From Oceanicella actignis (lineage in GTDB: Bacteria; Pseudomonadota; Alphaproteobacteria; Rhodobacterales; Rhodobacteraceae), in the NCBI RefSeq assembly GCF_008124525.1, contig NZ_VNHJ01000003.1:186001-250000 (forward strand): a stretch of DNA of 64,000 nt. Reading direction: 5' to 3'. Position 1 is the first letter of the stretch, and the number at the start of each line of letters is the position of its first letter. Made by a program: the position numbers and the translations under genes. Positions 1 to 8,975 of the stretch are shown here, piece after piece. Below the pieces are notes generated by a model. It saw only the letters and a program-made list of their open reading frames with translations. It was not told where the DNA came from and searched no databases.

Positions 1-1
1 C

Positions 2-1750
2 GTGCTTTCGCGCGCGGTGTTCAGCCCCTGCGCCGTCTGCCCCGAGGACCCCACCCCGCTCTGGCGCATCCGCGCGCGGCGCATCGTCCATGACGAGCGC
101 GAAGGCGTTGTCCATTACGAGGACGCCACCTTCGACATCCTGGGCGTGCCGGTGGCCTGGACGCCCTATTTCCGCCACCCGGACCCGGACCGCAAGCGCG
201 CCACGGGCTTTCTGGCCCCGGACTATCTGCAAAGCTCGATCCTGGGCCATGCGGTCAAGCTGCCCTGGCACTGGGTGATCGACGACTCGTCCGACGCCAC
301 GCTGACCGCCTTCGTCACCTCGGACGAGGGCGTGGTGCTGGAGGGCGAGCACCGCCGCGCCTATGCGCGCGGCGCGCTGCGCCTGGCCGGCTCGGTCACG
401 CACAACGATTACGACGGCGAAAGCCGCCTGCGCGGCCATCTGGACGGCGCCGGGCTGTTCGCGCTGGGATCGGGCGCCGAGGCGGGCTTCCAGCTGGCCA
501 TGGCCTCGGACGACGCCTATCTGCGCCGCTACGGGTATTCCGAGAAGGACCGCCTGACCTCCGAGGCCTACCTGCGCCACGGCGACGCGCAGGGCTATGC
601 CGAGGCCTCGGCCGTGCGCTTCCAGAGCCTGCGCGACGACGAGCCCTTCGGCCAGATCCCCATGGCGCTGCCCGCCTTCGAGGGCCGGCGCAGCTGGGAC
701 GAGGGGGTTCTGGGCGGCGTGATCTCGGCCGATCTGTCGGGCTACGCGCTGCGGCGCACGGCGGGGCAGGACACGGCGCGCATCGGCCTTGGCCTCGAAT
801 GGGAGCGGCGCGGCGTCGAGCCCGTCACCGGGCTGAGCCTGGCGGCCCATGTCTCGGCGCGCGGCGACGTCTGGCGCGTGGCGGACGGCGCCGACGGGGC
901 CGACGACGCCGCCCGCTTCGCGCCCATGGCCGCGGTCGAGGCGCGCTGGCCGCTGGCGCGCCATGACGGCGCCGACGGCCCCTTCGGCGCGGCGACCCAC
1001 ATCCTCGAGCCGATCGCGCAGCTCATCGCCGCGCCCTATGCCGACGACGACGGCCTGCCCAACGAGGACAGCGTGCTGACCGAGTTCGACGAGACCTCGC
1101 TCTTCTCGCTGCGCCGCCATGCGGGCGACGACGGCTTCGAGGAAGGCCCGCGCATGAATCTGGGCCTGCGCTACAGCGTCGCGACGCCTTCGGGCGCGTC
1201 CTTCTCGGCCTCGGGCGGGCGGGTGCTGCGCGCGCGCGCCATCGACAGCTTCGCCGGCGGCCAGGGCCTGAACAAGCGCGAATCCGACTTCGTCGGCGCT
1301 TGGTCGCTGTTCCTGCCCGGCGCGTTCAAGATCGACAACCGCCTGCGCGTGACCGACGACCTCGAGCTGCGCCGCAACGAGCTTTACCTGGGCGCGGATT
1401 GGCGCGGGCTGCAGCTGAACGCCTATCACGTCTATCTGGCCAAGGACTCGGTGACGCCCGACGACCGCCAGGAGGCCGCCGTCTCGGCGCGCTACGCGCT
1501 GACGCGCGCATGGAGCGTCGGCGGCGAGGCGCGGCGCGACCTGCAGGCGGGCGACTGGGTGCGCGCGCTGGGGCGCATCGGCTATCGAAACGAGTGCGTG
1601 GATGTGGAATTCTACGCCGGGCGCCGCTTCACCTCGTCGAACGACGCGCCGGCCGCGACCTTCTTCGGCGCGCGCCTGCGCCTGTGGGGACTGGGCGGCG
1701 GCGCCGAGCCCGGCCCCGTCCAGGGGACTTGCGCGCCGCGCATCCGATAG
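2..1750 (+). CDS. lptD: LPS-assembly protein LptD, 3' part (gene starts before the window)
   Basis: LptD is the outer-membrane beta-barrel that inserts lipopolysaccharide into the outer leaflet together with LptE. The reading frame is already open at the first bases, so the N-terminal part is missing; 582 codons remain. Near the start there is an LptD-like stretch (residues about 50-80: VPVAWTPYFRHPDPDRKRATG) followed by alternating aromatic and charged strands typical of the barrel, ending without a tail. The Cys pair near the start (SPCAVCPE) fits the disulfide-forming cysteines of LptD proteins. It is followed after 59 bp by surA, pdxA and rsmA, the usual lptD operon order in proteobacteria. 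Known from the family: essential for outer-membrane biogenesis. Seen here: frame, barrel-like composition and gene order. Confidence 0.93.
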   Translation: MLSRAVFSPCAVCPEDPTPLWRIRARRIVHDEREGVVHYEDATFDILGVPVAWTPYFRHPDPDRKRATGFLAPDYLQSSILGHAVKLPWHWVIDDSSDATLTAFVTSDEGVVLEGEHRRAYARGALRLAGSVTHNDYDGESRLRGHLDGAGLFALGSGAEAGFQLAMASDDAYLRRYGYSEKDRLTSEAYLRHGDAQGYAEASAVRFQSLRDDEPFGQIPMALPAFEGRRSWDEGVLGGVISADLSGYALRRTAGQDTARIGLGLEWERRGVEPVTGLSLAAHVSARGDVWRVADGADGADDAARFAPMAAVEARWPLARHDGADGPFGAATHILEPIAQLIAAPYADDDGLPNEDSVLTEFDETSLFSLRRHAGDDGFEEGPRMNLGLRYSVATPSGASFSASGGRVLRARAIDSFAGGQGLNKRESDFVGAWSLFLPGAFKIDNRLRVTDDLELRRNELYLGADWRGLQLNAYHVYLAKDSVTPDDRQEAAVSARYALTRAWSVGGEARRDLQAGDWVRALGRIGYRNECVDVEFYAGRRFTSSNDAPAATFFGARLRLWGLGGGAEPGPVQGTCAPRIR

Positions 1751-1809
1751 GCCAAACCAGGTCAAGCGACCAACCGCGCCGCCCGGCGGCGCCGAAACGG
1801 GAAGATCCG

Positions 1810-2778
1810 ATGCCATTCACTCGCCTGCGCGCCGCGCTCGCCGCCGCGCTCGTCGCCGCAGCCGCGCTGGCCGCCCCGGGCCCCGGGCCCGCCGCCCAGA
1901 CCGCCGGGGCCGGCGCGCCCCGCGCCGCCTTCCAGACCGTCGCCTTCGTCAACGGCAAGGCCATCACCAATTACGACCTCGACCAGCGCATGCGCCTTCT
2001 GCGCCTGACGGGCGCGGCGCGCGGCGCGGACGAGGCCGAGCTGCGCGAGCGCGCGCTCGACTCGCTGATCGACGACGCGCTCAAGCGCGAGGCGGCGAGC
2101 GCGGCGGGCATCCAGGTGCCGGCCGAGAACCTCGACGCCGCGCTGGCCGCCTTCGCCCGCGGCGCCGGGCTCGACCCCGCCCGGCTCGACGCGCAGCTGC
2201 GCAAGGCGGGCGTCTCGCGCCGCGCCCTCGAAGAGATGATCGAGACCCAGATCGCCTGGGCCTCGCTCATCCGCCGCGACTATGGCCCGCGCGCCGAGGT
2301 CTCCGAGGCCGAGCTGAACGACGCCATCGCCGATCAGGGGCTGGACCGCCGCGTGGTCTACGATCTGGGCGAGATCGGCCTGCCCGCCGGCAAGGATCGC
2401 GACGCGGCGCTCGCGCGCATCGAGGAGCTGGCCGCGCGCATCAACGCCGGCGAGGACTTCGCCGCCCTTGCGCGCCGACACAGCCGCACCCCCAGCGCCG
2501 CGCGCGGCGGGCGCATGGGCAAGGTCCCCTCGGACCGCCTGCCGCCCGCCCTGGCGGACGAGCTTGCGCAGCTTGAGCCGGGCAAGGTCACCCGCCCGCT
2601 GGGCGTGCCGGGCGGCGTCGTGCTGCTGACCGTCCTGGGGCGCGAGGAGCAGAAGATCGACCTGACCCCCGAGGATCGCGAACGCATCCGCCAGAACCTG
2701 CTCGAGCAGCGCCTGCAGCGCTATGCCGAAGGCCGCCTGCAGGAGCTGCGCGCGCAGGCGCATATCGAGCGCAAATGA
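1810..2778 (+). CDS. surA: Periplasmic peptidyl-prolyl isomerase / chaperone SurA
   Basis: SurA escorts unfolded outer-membrane proteins, including LptD, across the periplasm. The 322-residue product begins with an Ala-rich signal peptide (about residues 1-30). A SurA N-terminal domain follows (about 45-165, opening with AFVNGKAITNYDLDQRM), then a single parvulin-type PpiC domain (about 175-285, with FAALARRHS and an Ala/Gly-rich turn). E. coli SurA has two parvulin domains; one domain and about 320 residues is the usual alphaproteobacterial form. The ATG lies 59 bp after lptD and the stop overlaps the pdxA start (ATGA), so the two are translationally coupled. Placing the chaperone beside its client lptD is a conserved arrangement. 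Confidence 0.92.
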   Translation: MPFTRLRAALAAALVAAAALAAPGPGPAAQTAGAGAPRAAFQTVAFVNGKAITNYDLDQRMRLLRLTGAARGADEAELRERALDSLIDDALKREAASAAGIQVPAENLDAALAAFARGAGLDPARLDAQLRKAGVSRRALEEMIETQIAWASLIRRDYGPRAEVSEAELNDAIADQGLDRRVVYDLGEIGLPAGKDRDAALARIEELAARINAGEDFAALARRHSRTPSAARGGRMGKVPSDRLPPALADELAQLEPGKVTRPLGVPGGVVLLTVLGREEQKIDLTPEDRERIRQNLLEQRLQRYAEGRLQELRAQAHIERK

Positions 2779-3956
2779 CCCCCGCCGAGGACGCGCGGCC
2801 CGGCGGCGCCCCGCCCCCGATCGCGGTTAGCGGGGGCGATCCGGCCGGCATCGGCCCCGAGATCGCCGCCGCCGCTTGGCGCGCGCTCTCGGCCGCCGGC
2901 GGCCCCGTCTTCGCCGCGATCGGCGACGCCGCGCTGTTCGAGGCGCAGGGCGCCCCCTGCGCGCGCATCGCCCAGCTTGCCGAGGCGCCGGCGGTCTTCG
3001 CCCGCGCCCTGCCCGTGCTGCACCGCCCGATGGCCGCGCCGGCGCGGCCCGGCCGCCCCGATCCGGCCAACGCGCCATGCGTCATCGCCTGGATCGAAGA
3101 GGCCGTGCGCCTGGCGCTGAGCGGCGCCGCCTCGGCGGTGACGACGCTGCCCATCAACAAGAAGGCGCTCAAGGACGGGGCCGGCTTCGCCTTTCCGGGC
3201 CACACCGAATTCCTGGCCGATCTGTGCGGAGCGAGTGCGCCGACGATGATGCTGGCCGGCCCGACGCTGCGGGTGGTGCCGGTGACGATCCACGAGCCGC
3301 TGGCGCGTGTGCCCGCGCTTCTGAGCGCCGAGGCCATCGAGCGTGCGGCGCTGCACGCGCATCAGGCGCTGCGGCGCGATTTCGGCCTGAGCGCGCCGCG
3401 CCTGGCGGCGGCCGGGCTCAATCCCCATGCCGGCGAGGGCGGCGCCATGGGCCGCGAAGAGATCGAGCTCATCGCCCCCGCGCTCGAGCGGCTGCGCGCG
3501 CAGGGCCTTGACATCGCCGGCCCGCTGCCGGCCGACGCGATGTTCCACCCGGCGGCGCGCGCGCGCTGGGACGCGGCGCTGTGCATGTATCACGACCAGG
3601 CGCTCATCCCGTTCAAGACGCTGGATTTCGACGAGGGCGTGAACCTGACCCTGGGCCTGCCCATCGTGCGCACCTCGCCCGATCACGGCACGGCCTACGA
3701 CATCGCCGGGCGCGGCGTCGCCTCGGCGCGCAGCCTGATCGGGGCGCTGCGCATGGCCGCCGCCATGGCGCGCGCGCGCCGCGCCGCCGCCGAGGACGCG
3801 ACGCAAGACGGGTTGGACGGCGCGGACGGGGAACCCGATGCGGGAACGCGCTCGGGGCCGGGTTCGGGGCCGGGTTCGGCGCGGCGCGCGGGGTCCGGCG
3901 CGCCGACGCGCCCGGACCGCGGCTCGGCGCCCGGAGCCGGGGACGCGCGCTCATGA
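2775..3956 (+). CDS. pdxA: 4-hydroxythreonine-4-phosphate dehydrogenase PdxA with a low-complexity C-terminal tail
   Basis: PdxA oxidises 4-phosphohydroxy-L-threonine in the DXP-dependent pyridoxal phosphate pathway. Family hallmarks are present: [10 protein letters not shown] at residues 20-29, GHTEFLADL, and the metal-binding His residues in [13 protein letters not shown] and [13 protein letters not shown]. PdxA is normally about 330 residues; this product has 393. The extra roughly 60 residues after the core (from about residue 330) are Gly/Pro/Arg/Asp-rich, with a GPGSGPGS stretch encoded by duplicated 12-bp units near 3852-3875, and look disordered. The gene overlaps surA by four bases at its start and rsmA by four at its end. 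The tail may be real translated sequence or repeat-driven extension before a shared stop/start; there is no frameshift to explain it. Confidence 0.93.
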   Translation: MTPAEDARPGGAPPPIAVSGGDPAGIGPEIAAAAWRALSAAGGPVFAAIGDAALFEAQGAPCARIAQLAEAPAVFARALPVLHRPMAAPARPGRPDPANAPCVIAWIEEAVRLALSGAASAVTTLPINKKALKDGAGFAFPGHTEFLADLCGASAPTMMLAGPTLRVVPVTIHEPLARVPALLSAEAIERAALHAHQALRRDFGLSAPRLAAAGLNPHAGEGGAMGREEIELIAPALERLRAQGLDIAGPLPADAMFHPAARARWDAALCMYHDQALIPFKTLDFDEGVNLTLGLPIVRTSPDHGTAYDIAGRGVASARSLIGALRMAAAMARARRAAAEDATQDGLDGADGEPDAGTRSGPGSGPGSARRAGSGAPTRPDRGSAPGAGDARS

Positions 3957-4825
3957 CCCTGGCCGAGGACGGGCTGCCGCCCCTGCGCGAGGTGATCGCG
4001 CGCCACGGGCTGGCGGCGAAGAAGGCGCTGGGGCAGAACTTCCTGCTCGATCTGAACCTGACGCGGCGCATCGCGCGCGCGGCGGGCGATCTGTCGGGCT
4101 GCGACGTGCTCGAGATCGGCCCCGGCCCCGGCGGCCTGACCCGCGCGCTTCTGGCCGAGGGCGCGCGGCGCGTGGTGGCGGTCGAGCGCGACGCGCGCTG
4201 CCTGCCGGCGCTCGACGAGATCGCCCGGCGCTGGCCCGGCCGGCTCGAGGTTGTGCACGGCGACGCGCTGGAACTGGATCCCGAGGCGCGTCTGAACGCG
4301 CCCTGGCGCATCGTCGCCAACCTGCCCTACAACGTGGGCACCGAGCTGCTGGTGCGCTGGCTGACCCCCGAGCGGCGCGGCGGCGGCTGGCCGCCCGGCT
4401 GGTCGGGGCTGACGCTGATGTTCCAGCGCGAGGTGGCCGAGCGCATCGTCGCCCGCCCCGGCGCCAAGGCCTACGGGCGCCTGGCGGTCCTGGCGCAATG
4501 GCGGGCCGAGGCGCGCATCGCCTTCGACGTGTCGCCGCGCGCCTTCACCCCGCCGCCCAAGGTGTGGTCCTCGGTGGTCGATCTGCGCCCCCTGCCCGCG
4601 CCGCGCCACCCGGCCGAGCCCGACGCGCTGGCGCGCGTCACGGCCGCCGCCTTCGGCCAGCGCCGCAAGATGCTGCGCCAGAGCCTGCGCACCCTGCGCC
4701 CCGACGCCGCCGAGATGTGCGCCGAGGCCGGAATCGATCCGACCCTGCGCGCCGAGGCGCTGGACATCGCCGATTTCTGCGCCCTGGCCCGCGCGCTGCG
4801 CGCGCGCGAGACGGCCCGCGGCTGA
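3953..4825 (+). CDS. rsmA: 16S rRNA dimethyladenosine transferase RsmA (KsgA)
   Basis: RsmA dimethylates two adjacent adenosines near the 3' end of 16S rRNA late in small-subunit assembly. The ATG that overlaps the pdxA stop (ATGA) gives 290 residues, the normal family length; the frame is open further upstream but only as a shadow of pdxA. Motifs: [12 protein letters not shown] near residue 25, the SAM-binding loop [16 protein letters not shown], and the catalytic [11 protein letters not shown]. The C-terminal helical region contains [13 protein letters not shown]. It closes the lptD-surA-pdxA-rsmA operon; the next gene, ackA, is convergent. Confidence 0.95.
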   Translation: MTLAEDGLPPLREVIARHGLAAKKALGQNFLLDLNLTRRIARAAGDLSGCDVLEIGPGPGGLTRALLAEGARRVVAVERDARCLPALDEIARRWPGRLEVVHGDALELDPEARLNAPWRIVANLPYNVGTELLVRWLTPERRGGGWPPGWSGLTLMFQREVAERIVARPGAKAYGRLAVLAQWRAEARIAFDVSPRAFTPPPKVWSSVVDLRPLPAPRHPAEPDALARVTAAAFGQRRKMLRQSLRTLRPDAAEMCAEAGIDPTLRAEALDIADFCALARALRARETARG

Positions 4826-4831
4826 CCGGGC

Positions 4832-4855
4832 GCCCGGGCCTTCGTTCTCCCGGGC
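4832..4855. terminator. Possible bidirectional stem-loop between rsmA and ackA
   Basis: Seven-base arms (GCCCGGG at 4832-4838 and CCCGGGC at 4849-4855) enclose a 10-base loop directly after the rsmA stop, in a convergent gap. There is no T-tract, so intrinsic termination is only a guess. Confidence 0.3.
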
Positions 4856-4940
4856 CCGCCCCCGGACGCCGCAAGGCCCCGCCCGCCCCACGGCCCGCGG
4901 CCCGCGGCGCGGCCGGCGCCATCCAGGCGCGCGGCCCGAT

Positions 4941-5026
4941 CGCTCGCGCCCCCGCGGGCCTGCTCGGGGCCGCATCGACGCCTCGCGCGCGGGCGCGGTC
5001 CGCTCGCGCCCCCCGCGCGCCTGCTC
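4941..5026. repeat. Pair of short direct repeats at the 3' edge of ackA
   Basis: A motif of about 25 bases beginning CGCTCGCGCCCCC and ending CTGCTC occurs at 4941-4965 and again at 5001-5026, one copy exactly 60 bp after the other. The second copy runs into the ackA stop codon. The rest of the 199-bp gap between rsmA and ackA holds no gene that I can support. Confidence 0.45.
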
Positions 5027-6221
5027 AGCCCTTCGCCATGGCGCAAAGCCGCGCCGCGGCGTCGGCGATCACCGATTCCTCGTCCGCATGGATCACGAGC
5101 GTCTGCACCCGCGCGCCCGGCGCGCCGATGCGCGCCGCCCCGGCCGCGTTCGCCTCCTTGTCGAGCGCGACGCCCAGAAAGGCGAGATCCTCGCAGATCA
5201 TGGCCCGCACGGGGGCCGAACGCTCGCCCACCCCGCCGGTGAAGACCAGCGCGTCGATGCCGCCCATCTCGGCCGCCAGCGCGGCGATCTCGCGCCGCGC
5301 GCGCAGGGCGAAATGCGCGACCGCCTCGCGCGCCTGGGCGGGGGCGTCGGGCGCCAGAAGGCGGCGCATGTCGCCGCTCAGCCCCGACAGGCCCAGAAGA
5401 CCCGAACGCTTGTAGAGCAGGGCCTCGACCTCATCGACGCTCATGCCCTCGGCGCCGATCATGTGCAGGACCACGCCCGGGTCGAGCTGCCCGCAGCGCG
5501 TGGCCATCACCAGCCCGTCCAGCGCGGTGAAGCCCATCGAGCTGGCGACCGAGCGCCCGCCGCGAATCGCGCAGGCCGACGCCCCCGCCCCCAGATGCGC
5601 CGCCACCACGCGCCCGCGCGCCAGCTCGGGCGCCTCGCGCGCCAGGGTGCGGGCGATGTGCTCGTAATTGAGGCCGTGAAAGCCATAGCGCAGCACGCCC
5701 CGCGCGTGCCATTCGCGCGGCAGGGCGTAGGTCTCGGCCACGAAGGGGCGGCCGCGGTGAAAGGCGGTGTCGAAACAGCCCACCTGCGCCGCCTCGGGAA
5801 AGGCGGCGCGGGCGGCGCGCACGGCGGCCAGATTGTGCGGCTGGTGCAGCGGCGCGAAGGGGATCAGGGCCTCGAGCGCGCGCACCGCCGCCTCGTCCAG
5901 CAGCGCCGGGGCCGCGAAGTCGCGCCCGCCATGCACGATTCGGTGCCCCACCGCGCGCACCTGCGCCATGGCCTCGGGCGCGGCCCGGCGCAGCGCCTCC
6001 AGCGCGGCCCCGAGCGCGGCGGCCTGCCCCCCCGCCCCCGCCCCGGCCGGGGCGAGCGCGCCGCGCGCCAGCTCGCGCCCGTCGGCGGCGCGCAAGAGCA
6101 GCTCGGGCGCTTCGTCCAGGCGCGACACCTCGCCGCGCAGGACAAGCCGCGGCGGCCGGCGCGCCTCGAACAGCGCGAATTTGAGCGAGGACGACCCCGC
6201 ATTGAGCGTGATGAGCGTCAT
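5025..6221 (-). CDS. ackA: Acetate kinase family protein
   Basis: Acetate kinase interconverts acetate + ATP and acetyl phosphate + ADP. The 398-residue protein has the ASKHA phosphate loop at the start (NAGSSSLKFALFE), the Arg/His motif HRIVHGG, APLHQPHN, FDTAFHRG, AHLGAGASACAI and FTGGVGERSAPVR, so the catalytic set is largely intact. The canonical FHGTSH motif reads FHGLNYEH here, replacing the second histidine; from memory, similar FHGL.Y variants occur in alphaproteobacterial acetate kinases. A purine-rich ribosome site (GAAGGGG) precedes the ATG. No phosphotransacetylase or phosphoketolase gene is adjacent, so the source of acetyl phosphate is not shown. It could act on propionate as well. 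Confidence 0.9.
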   Translation of the reverse strand: MTLITLNAGSSSLKFALFEARRPPRLVLRGEVSRLDEAPELLLRAADGRELARGALAPAGAGAGGQAAALGAALEALRRAAPEAMAQVRAVGHRIVHGGRDFAAPALLDEAAVRALEALIPFAPLHQPHNLAAVRAARAAFPEAAQVGCFDTAFHRGRPFVAETYALPREWHARGVLRYGFHGLNYEHIARTLAREAPELARGRVVAAHLGAGASACAIRGGRSVASSMGFTALDGLVMATRCGQLDPGVVLHMIGAEGMSVDEVEALLYKRSGLLGLSGLSGDMRRLLAPDAPAQAREAVAHFALRARREIAALAAEMGGIDALVFTGGVGERSAPVRAMICEDLAFLGVALDKEANAAGAARIGAPGARVQTLVIHADEESVIADAAARLCAMAKG

Positions 6222-6344
6222 GAACCCCTTCCCTGTTTCGCGCCCTTCTAGCAGCCGCGGCGGCGGCCGTCATGCCGATCGCTCTTGCGCCCGGCGCGCG
6301 GGCGGGGCATCTGGCGCGAGCGCGCAACGACAAGGAGCCCACGG

Positions 6345-7100
6345 GTGACGCCCACCGCCCATTCCGCCCCCAATGACGAGCCCCCCCTGCGCCTTGCGGT
6401 CTGGTCCGGGCCGCGCAGCCTTGCCGCGCCGCTGATGCGCAGCTTTGCGCAGCTGCCCGGCTGCGTGGTGCTGGACGAGCCCCTTTACGCCGCCTTCCTT
6501 GCCCGCACCGGCGCGCGCCATCCCATGCGCGAGCGCATCCTCGCCGAGGGCGAGCCCGCGCTTGACCGCGCCATCGCGCGCTGCCTCGCCCCGGCGCCGG
6601 GGGCGCGGCTGATCTACCAGAAGCACATGACGCGCCACCTGCCCGAGGGCGCGGATCTGGAGTGGACCGACGCGCTGACCAACGTGTTTCTGATTCGCGA
6701 TCCGGCGCGCGTCCTGGCCAGCTACGTGGCCAAGGGCATCGTGCCGGAGTTGTGGGAGCTGGGCATCCACCAGCAGCTCGAGATGTTCGAGCGCGCCTCC
6801 GACATTCTGGGCCGCGCCTGCCCCGTCATCGACGCCGAGGATCTGCGCGCGGACCCCGAGCGCGCGCTGCGCGCGCTGTGCGCGCGGGTGGGGCTGACCT
6901 TTGACGAGCGCATGCTCAGCTGGGCGCCGGGCCGGCGCGCCTATGAAGGGCCGTGGGGCGCGTTCTGGTATGATGCGCTCGAGGAATCGACCGGCTTCGT
7001 CGGCCCCTCGGCCCCGCCGGCGGAGCTGAGCGACGACGCCGCCGAGCTGGCCGAAGCCTGCCGCCCGGCCTACCGCACGCTGCGCGCGCATGCGCTCTAG
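6345..7100 (+). CDS. Sulfotransferase family protein
   Basis: A soluble 251-residue protein of the P-loop-like sulfotransferase superfamily, whose members move a sulfuryl group from PAPS to an acceptor. The N-terminal motif LAVWSGPRSLAAPLMRSF matches the 5'-phosphosulfate-binding loop pattern, followed by VVLDEPLYAAFLARTG and the mid-protein FLIRDPARVLASYV, which resembles the 3'-phosphate-binding segment (R-P-R...S). A GTG start at 6345 is chosen because AAGGAG lies seven bases upstream; the frame extends further upstream without a better site. The acceptor substrate cannot be read from the sequence. Its neighbours (ackA divergent, cobD convergent) give no pathway. Confidence 0.75.
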   Translation: MTPTAHSAPNDEPPLRLAVWSGPRSLAAPLMRSFAQLPGCVVLDEPLYAAFLARTGARHPMRERILAEGEPALDRAIARCLAPAPGARLIYQKHMTRHLPEGADLEWTDALTNVFLIRDPARVLASYVAKGIVPELWELGIHQQLEMFERASDILGRACPVIDAEDLRADPERALRALCARVGLTFDERMLSWAPGRRAYEGPWGAFWYDALEESTGFVGPSAPPAELSDDAAELAEACRPAYRTLRAHAL

Positions 7101-7112
7101 GCCGCCGCGCGG

Positions 7113-8018
7113 TCAGATCCCAAGCGCCACGGCCGCGACCAGCAGGACCGCCCAGCCACGCCAGAGCATGTCGGCCGCCCGCTCGACGTCCGCCGCCGCG
7201 GGCGCGCGCCCCTCGGGGTGGACGAAAGGCTCGTCGCTCAGGCGCCCGTCATAGACCCGCGGACCCGACAGCGACACCCCGAGCGCCGCGGCCATCGCCG
7301 CCTCGGGCCAGCCCGCGTTGGGCGAGCGATGCAGGCGCGCATCGCGCAGCATCACCCGCCAGCCGCGCGCCCCGCCCCCGACCAGACACAGAACGGCCCC
7401 CGACAGGCGCGCCGGGATCCAGTTGGCAACGTCGTCGGCCCGCGCCGCCGCCCAGCCGAAGGCCGCGAAGCGGGCATTGCGGTGACCGATCATGGAATCC
7501 GCCGTGTTCAGCGCCTTGTATGCCGCCATGCCCGGCAGACCGGCCACCGCGAACCAGAAGGCGGGCGCGACGACGCCGTCCGAGAAGTTCTCGGCCGCGC
7601 TCTCGATCGCGGCGCGGGCCACGCCCGCCTCGTCCAGCGCGCGCACGTCGCGGCCGACGATCATCGCCACCGCCGCGCGCCCCGGCCCCAGGCCCTGGCG
7701 CAGCCCGCGCGCCACCGCGCGCACATGATCGACCAGGCTGCGCTGGGCCAGCAGCACGGCCGCGCCCAGCGTCTGCCACAGCCAGCCGCCCGGCGCCCAT
7801 GCGGCCAGCGCGCCCAGCGCCGCCCAGGCGCCCGTCGCCGCCAGCACCGCCGCCGCGCCGCGGGCGCGCCGGACCGGCTCGGGATCGGACGGGCGGTTCC
7901 AGCGGCGCTCGAGCGCGTCGATCATCCGCCCCATCAGAACCGCGGGATGGGGGACGCGCCGCCACAGCGCCTCGGGCTCGCCCAGCAGCGCGTCCAGAAT
8001 CAGCGCCGCCCACAGCAT
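7113..8018 (-). CDS. cobD: Adenosylcobinamide-phosphate synthase CobD/CbiB
   Basis: An integral membrane enzyme that attaches the aminopropanol arm to adenosylcobyric acid in cobalamin biosynthesis. The 301-residue product starts at the ATG giving LILDALLGEPEALWRRVPHP, the classic CbiB opening with HPAVLMGRMID, and contains ARAAIESAAENFSDGVVAP and GLPGMAAYKALNTADSMIGH. Several hydrophobic helices are visible. A longer upstream frame overlaps the next gene and lacks family features, so the internal ATG was chosen. The gene lies 16 bp downstream of the C26 amidotransferase gene on the same strand and probably shares its transcript. No other cobalamin gene and no cobalamin riboswitch are seen nearby. 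Confidence 0.92.
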   Translation of the reverse strand: MLWAALILDALLGEPEALWRRVPHPAVLMGRMIDALERRWNRPSDPEPVRRARGAAAVLAATGAWAALGALAAWAPGGWLWQTLGAAVLLAQRSLVDHVRAVARGLRQGLGPGRAAVAMIVGRDVRALDEAGVARAAIESAAENFSDGVVAPAFWFAVAGLPGMAAYKALNTADSMIGHRNARFAAFGWAAARADDVANWIPARLSGAVLCLVGGGARGWRVMLRDARLHRSPNAGWPEAAMAAALGVSLSGPRVYDGRLSDEPFVHPEGRAPAAADVERAADMLWRGWAVLLVAAVALGI

Positions 8019-8034
8019 CGCGCCGCGCGCCCGC

Positions 8035-8805
8035 TCAGCGGCGGGCTGCGGCGAAGGCGCGCGCGGCCTCGCCGAAGGCCTCGAACAAGGGACGCGAGAC
8101 CGGGTCCTGCGCCGCGCGCCACTCGGCATGCCATTGCACGGCAAGCGCGAAACCGGGCGCGTCGCGCACCGCCAGCGCCTCGATGGTGCCGTCCTCGGCG
8201 CGGCCCTCGACCACGATGCCCTCGCCGACGTCCAGAATCCCCTGCCCGTGCAGCGAGTTCACCATCACCTCGCGCTTGCCCAGAAGCCGCTCGAAGCGGC
8301 CGCCGGGCGACAGCAGCACCTTGTGGCGCAGGGCGAACTTCTCTTCCAGCGTGCCCTCGGGCGGCATGCGGTGGTTCATGCGCCCGGGCAGCTCGCGGAT
8401 TTCGGGATGCAGGGTGCAGCCGAAGGCGACGGCGATCTCCTGAAAGCCGCGGCAGATGCCGAAGATCGGCCGCCCCTCGGCCACGCAGGCGCGGATCAGC
8501 GGCAGCGTCACCGCGTCGCGCGCCGGATCGAAGGGGCCGTGGGCCTCGGTCTCGGCCATGCCGTAATGCGAGGGATGCACGTTCGGCCGCCCGCCGGTGA
8601 ACACGAACCCGTCGCAGACCTCGCGCAGCGCGTCGAGATCGACCGCGCCCGGCATGGCCGGCACCATCAGCGGCAGCCCCCCCGCGGCCTCGGCGACCGC
8701 CGAAAGGTTGATCTCGCCGGCCGCCTGGACGGGATACTGGTCGTTGATCAGATGGGCGTTGCAGATGACCCCGATCACGGGCTTGCGGTCAGAACGCGAA
8801 GGCAT
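8035..8805 (-). CDS. Gamma-glutamyl-gamma-aminobutyrate hydrolase family protein (peptidase C26, PuuD-like)
   Basis: A 256-residue class I glutamine-amidotransferase-fold hydrolase. The nucleophile elbow GICRGFQE carries the catalytic Cys, and QWHAEW near the C-terminus supplies the His/Glu pair; VICNAHLINDQYPVQ at the start and FTGGRPNVHPSHYG are typical of the PuuD/C26 branch. PuuD hydrolyses gamma-glutamyl-GABA in putrescine breakdown. A PuuA/PuuB-like pair sits about 14 kb away together with a different amidotransferase, so this enzyme might complete that pathway, but its neighbours here are cobD and ydcH. The true substrate is an inference. Confidence 0.82.
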   Translation of the reverse strand: MPSRSDRKPVIGVICNAHLINDQYPVQAAGEINLSAVAEAAGGLPLMVPAMPGAVDLDALREVCDGFVFTGGRPNVHPSHYGMAETEAHGPFDPARDAVTLPLIRACVAEGRPIFGICRGFQEIAVAFGCTLHPEIRELPGRMNHRMPPEGTLEEKFALRHKVLLSPGGRFERLLGKREVMVNSLHGQGILDVGEGIVVEGRAEDGTIEALAVRDAPGFALAVQWHAEWRAAQDPVSRPLFEAFGEAARAFAAARR

Positions 8806-8894
8806 GCGCGGCTTCCTGCTTTTCGGCGTCGCGGCGGGCCCGGCGCCCGCCCCCGGCGGACAATAGGCCGCCGCGCGCCCAAGGTCGAGCGCGC

Positions 8895-8908
8895 TTGATC
8901 CAGCGCAA
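8895..8908. promoter_or_regulatory. FNR/FixK-type box between the C26 hydrolase gene and ydcH
   Basis: TTGATCCAGCGCAA resembles the 14-bp CRP/FNR-family consensus TTGATNNNNATCAA, with a perfect left half and CGCAA on the right. It is centred about 74 bp before the ydcH start; a class II site at -41.5 would put the transcript start near 8943. It could also serve the divergent hydrolase gene, whose start is about 96 bp away. Confidence 0.45.
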
Positions 8909-8975
8909 GGCGCGGCGCGCGCCGGGGCGTTAGCGAGGGGGCAAGACGCTTTCGCATCGCAACAAGGAGCGATCC

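Noticed and set aside
8019-8034. Cobalamin riboswitch for cobD
   Set aside because: Only 16 bp lie between cobD and the preceding gene; there is no room for the aptamer.
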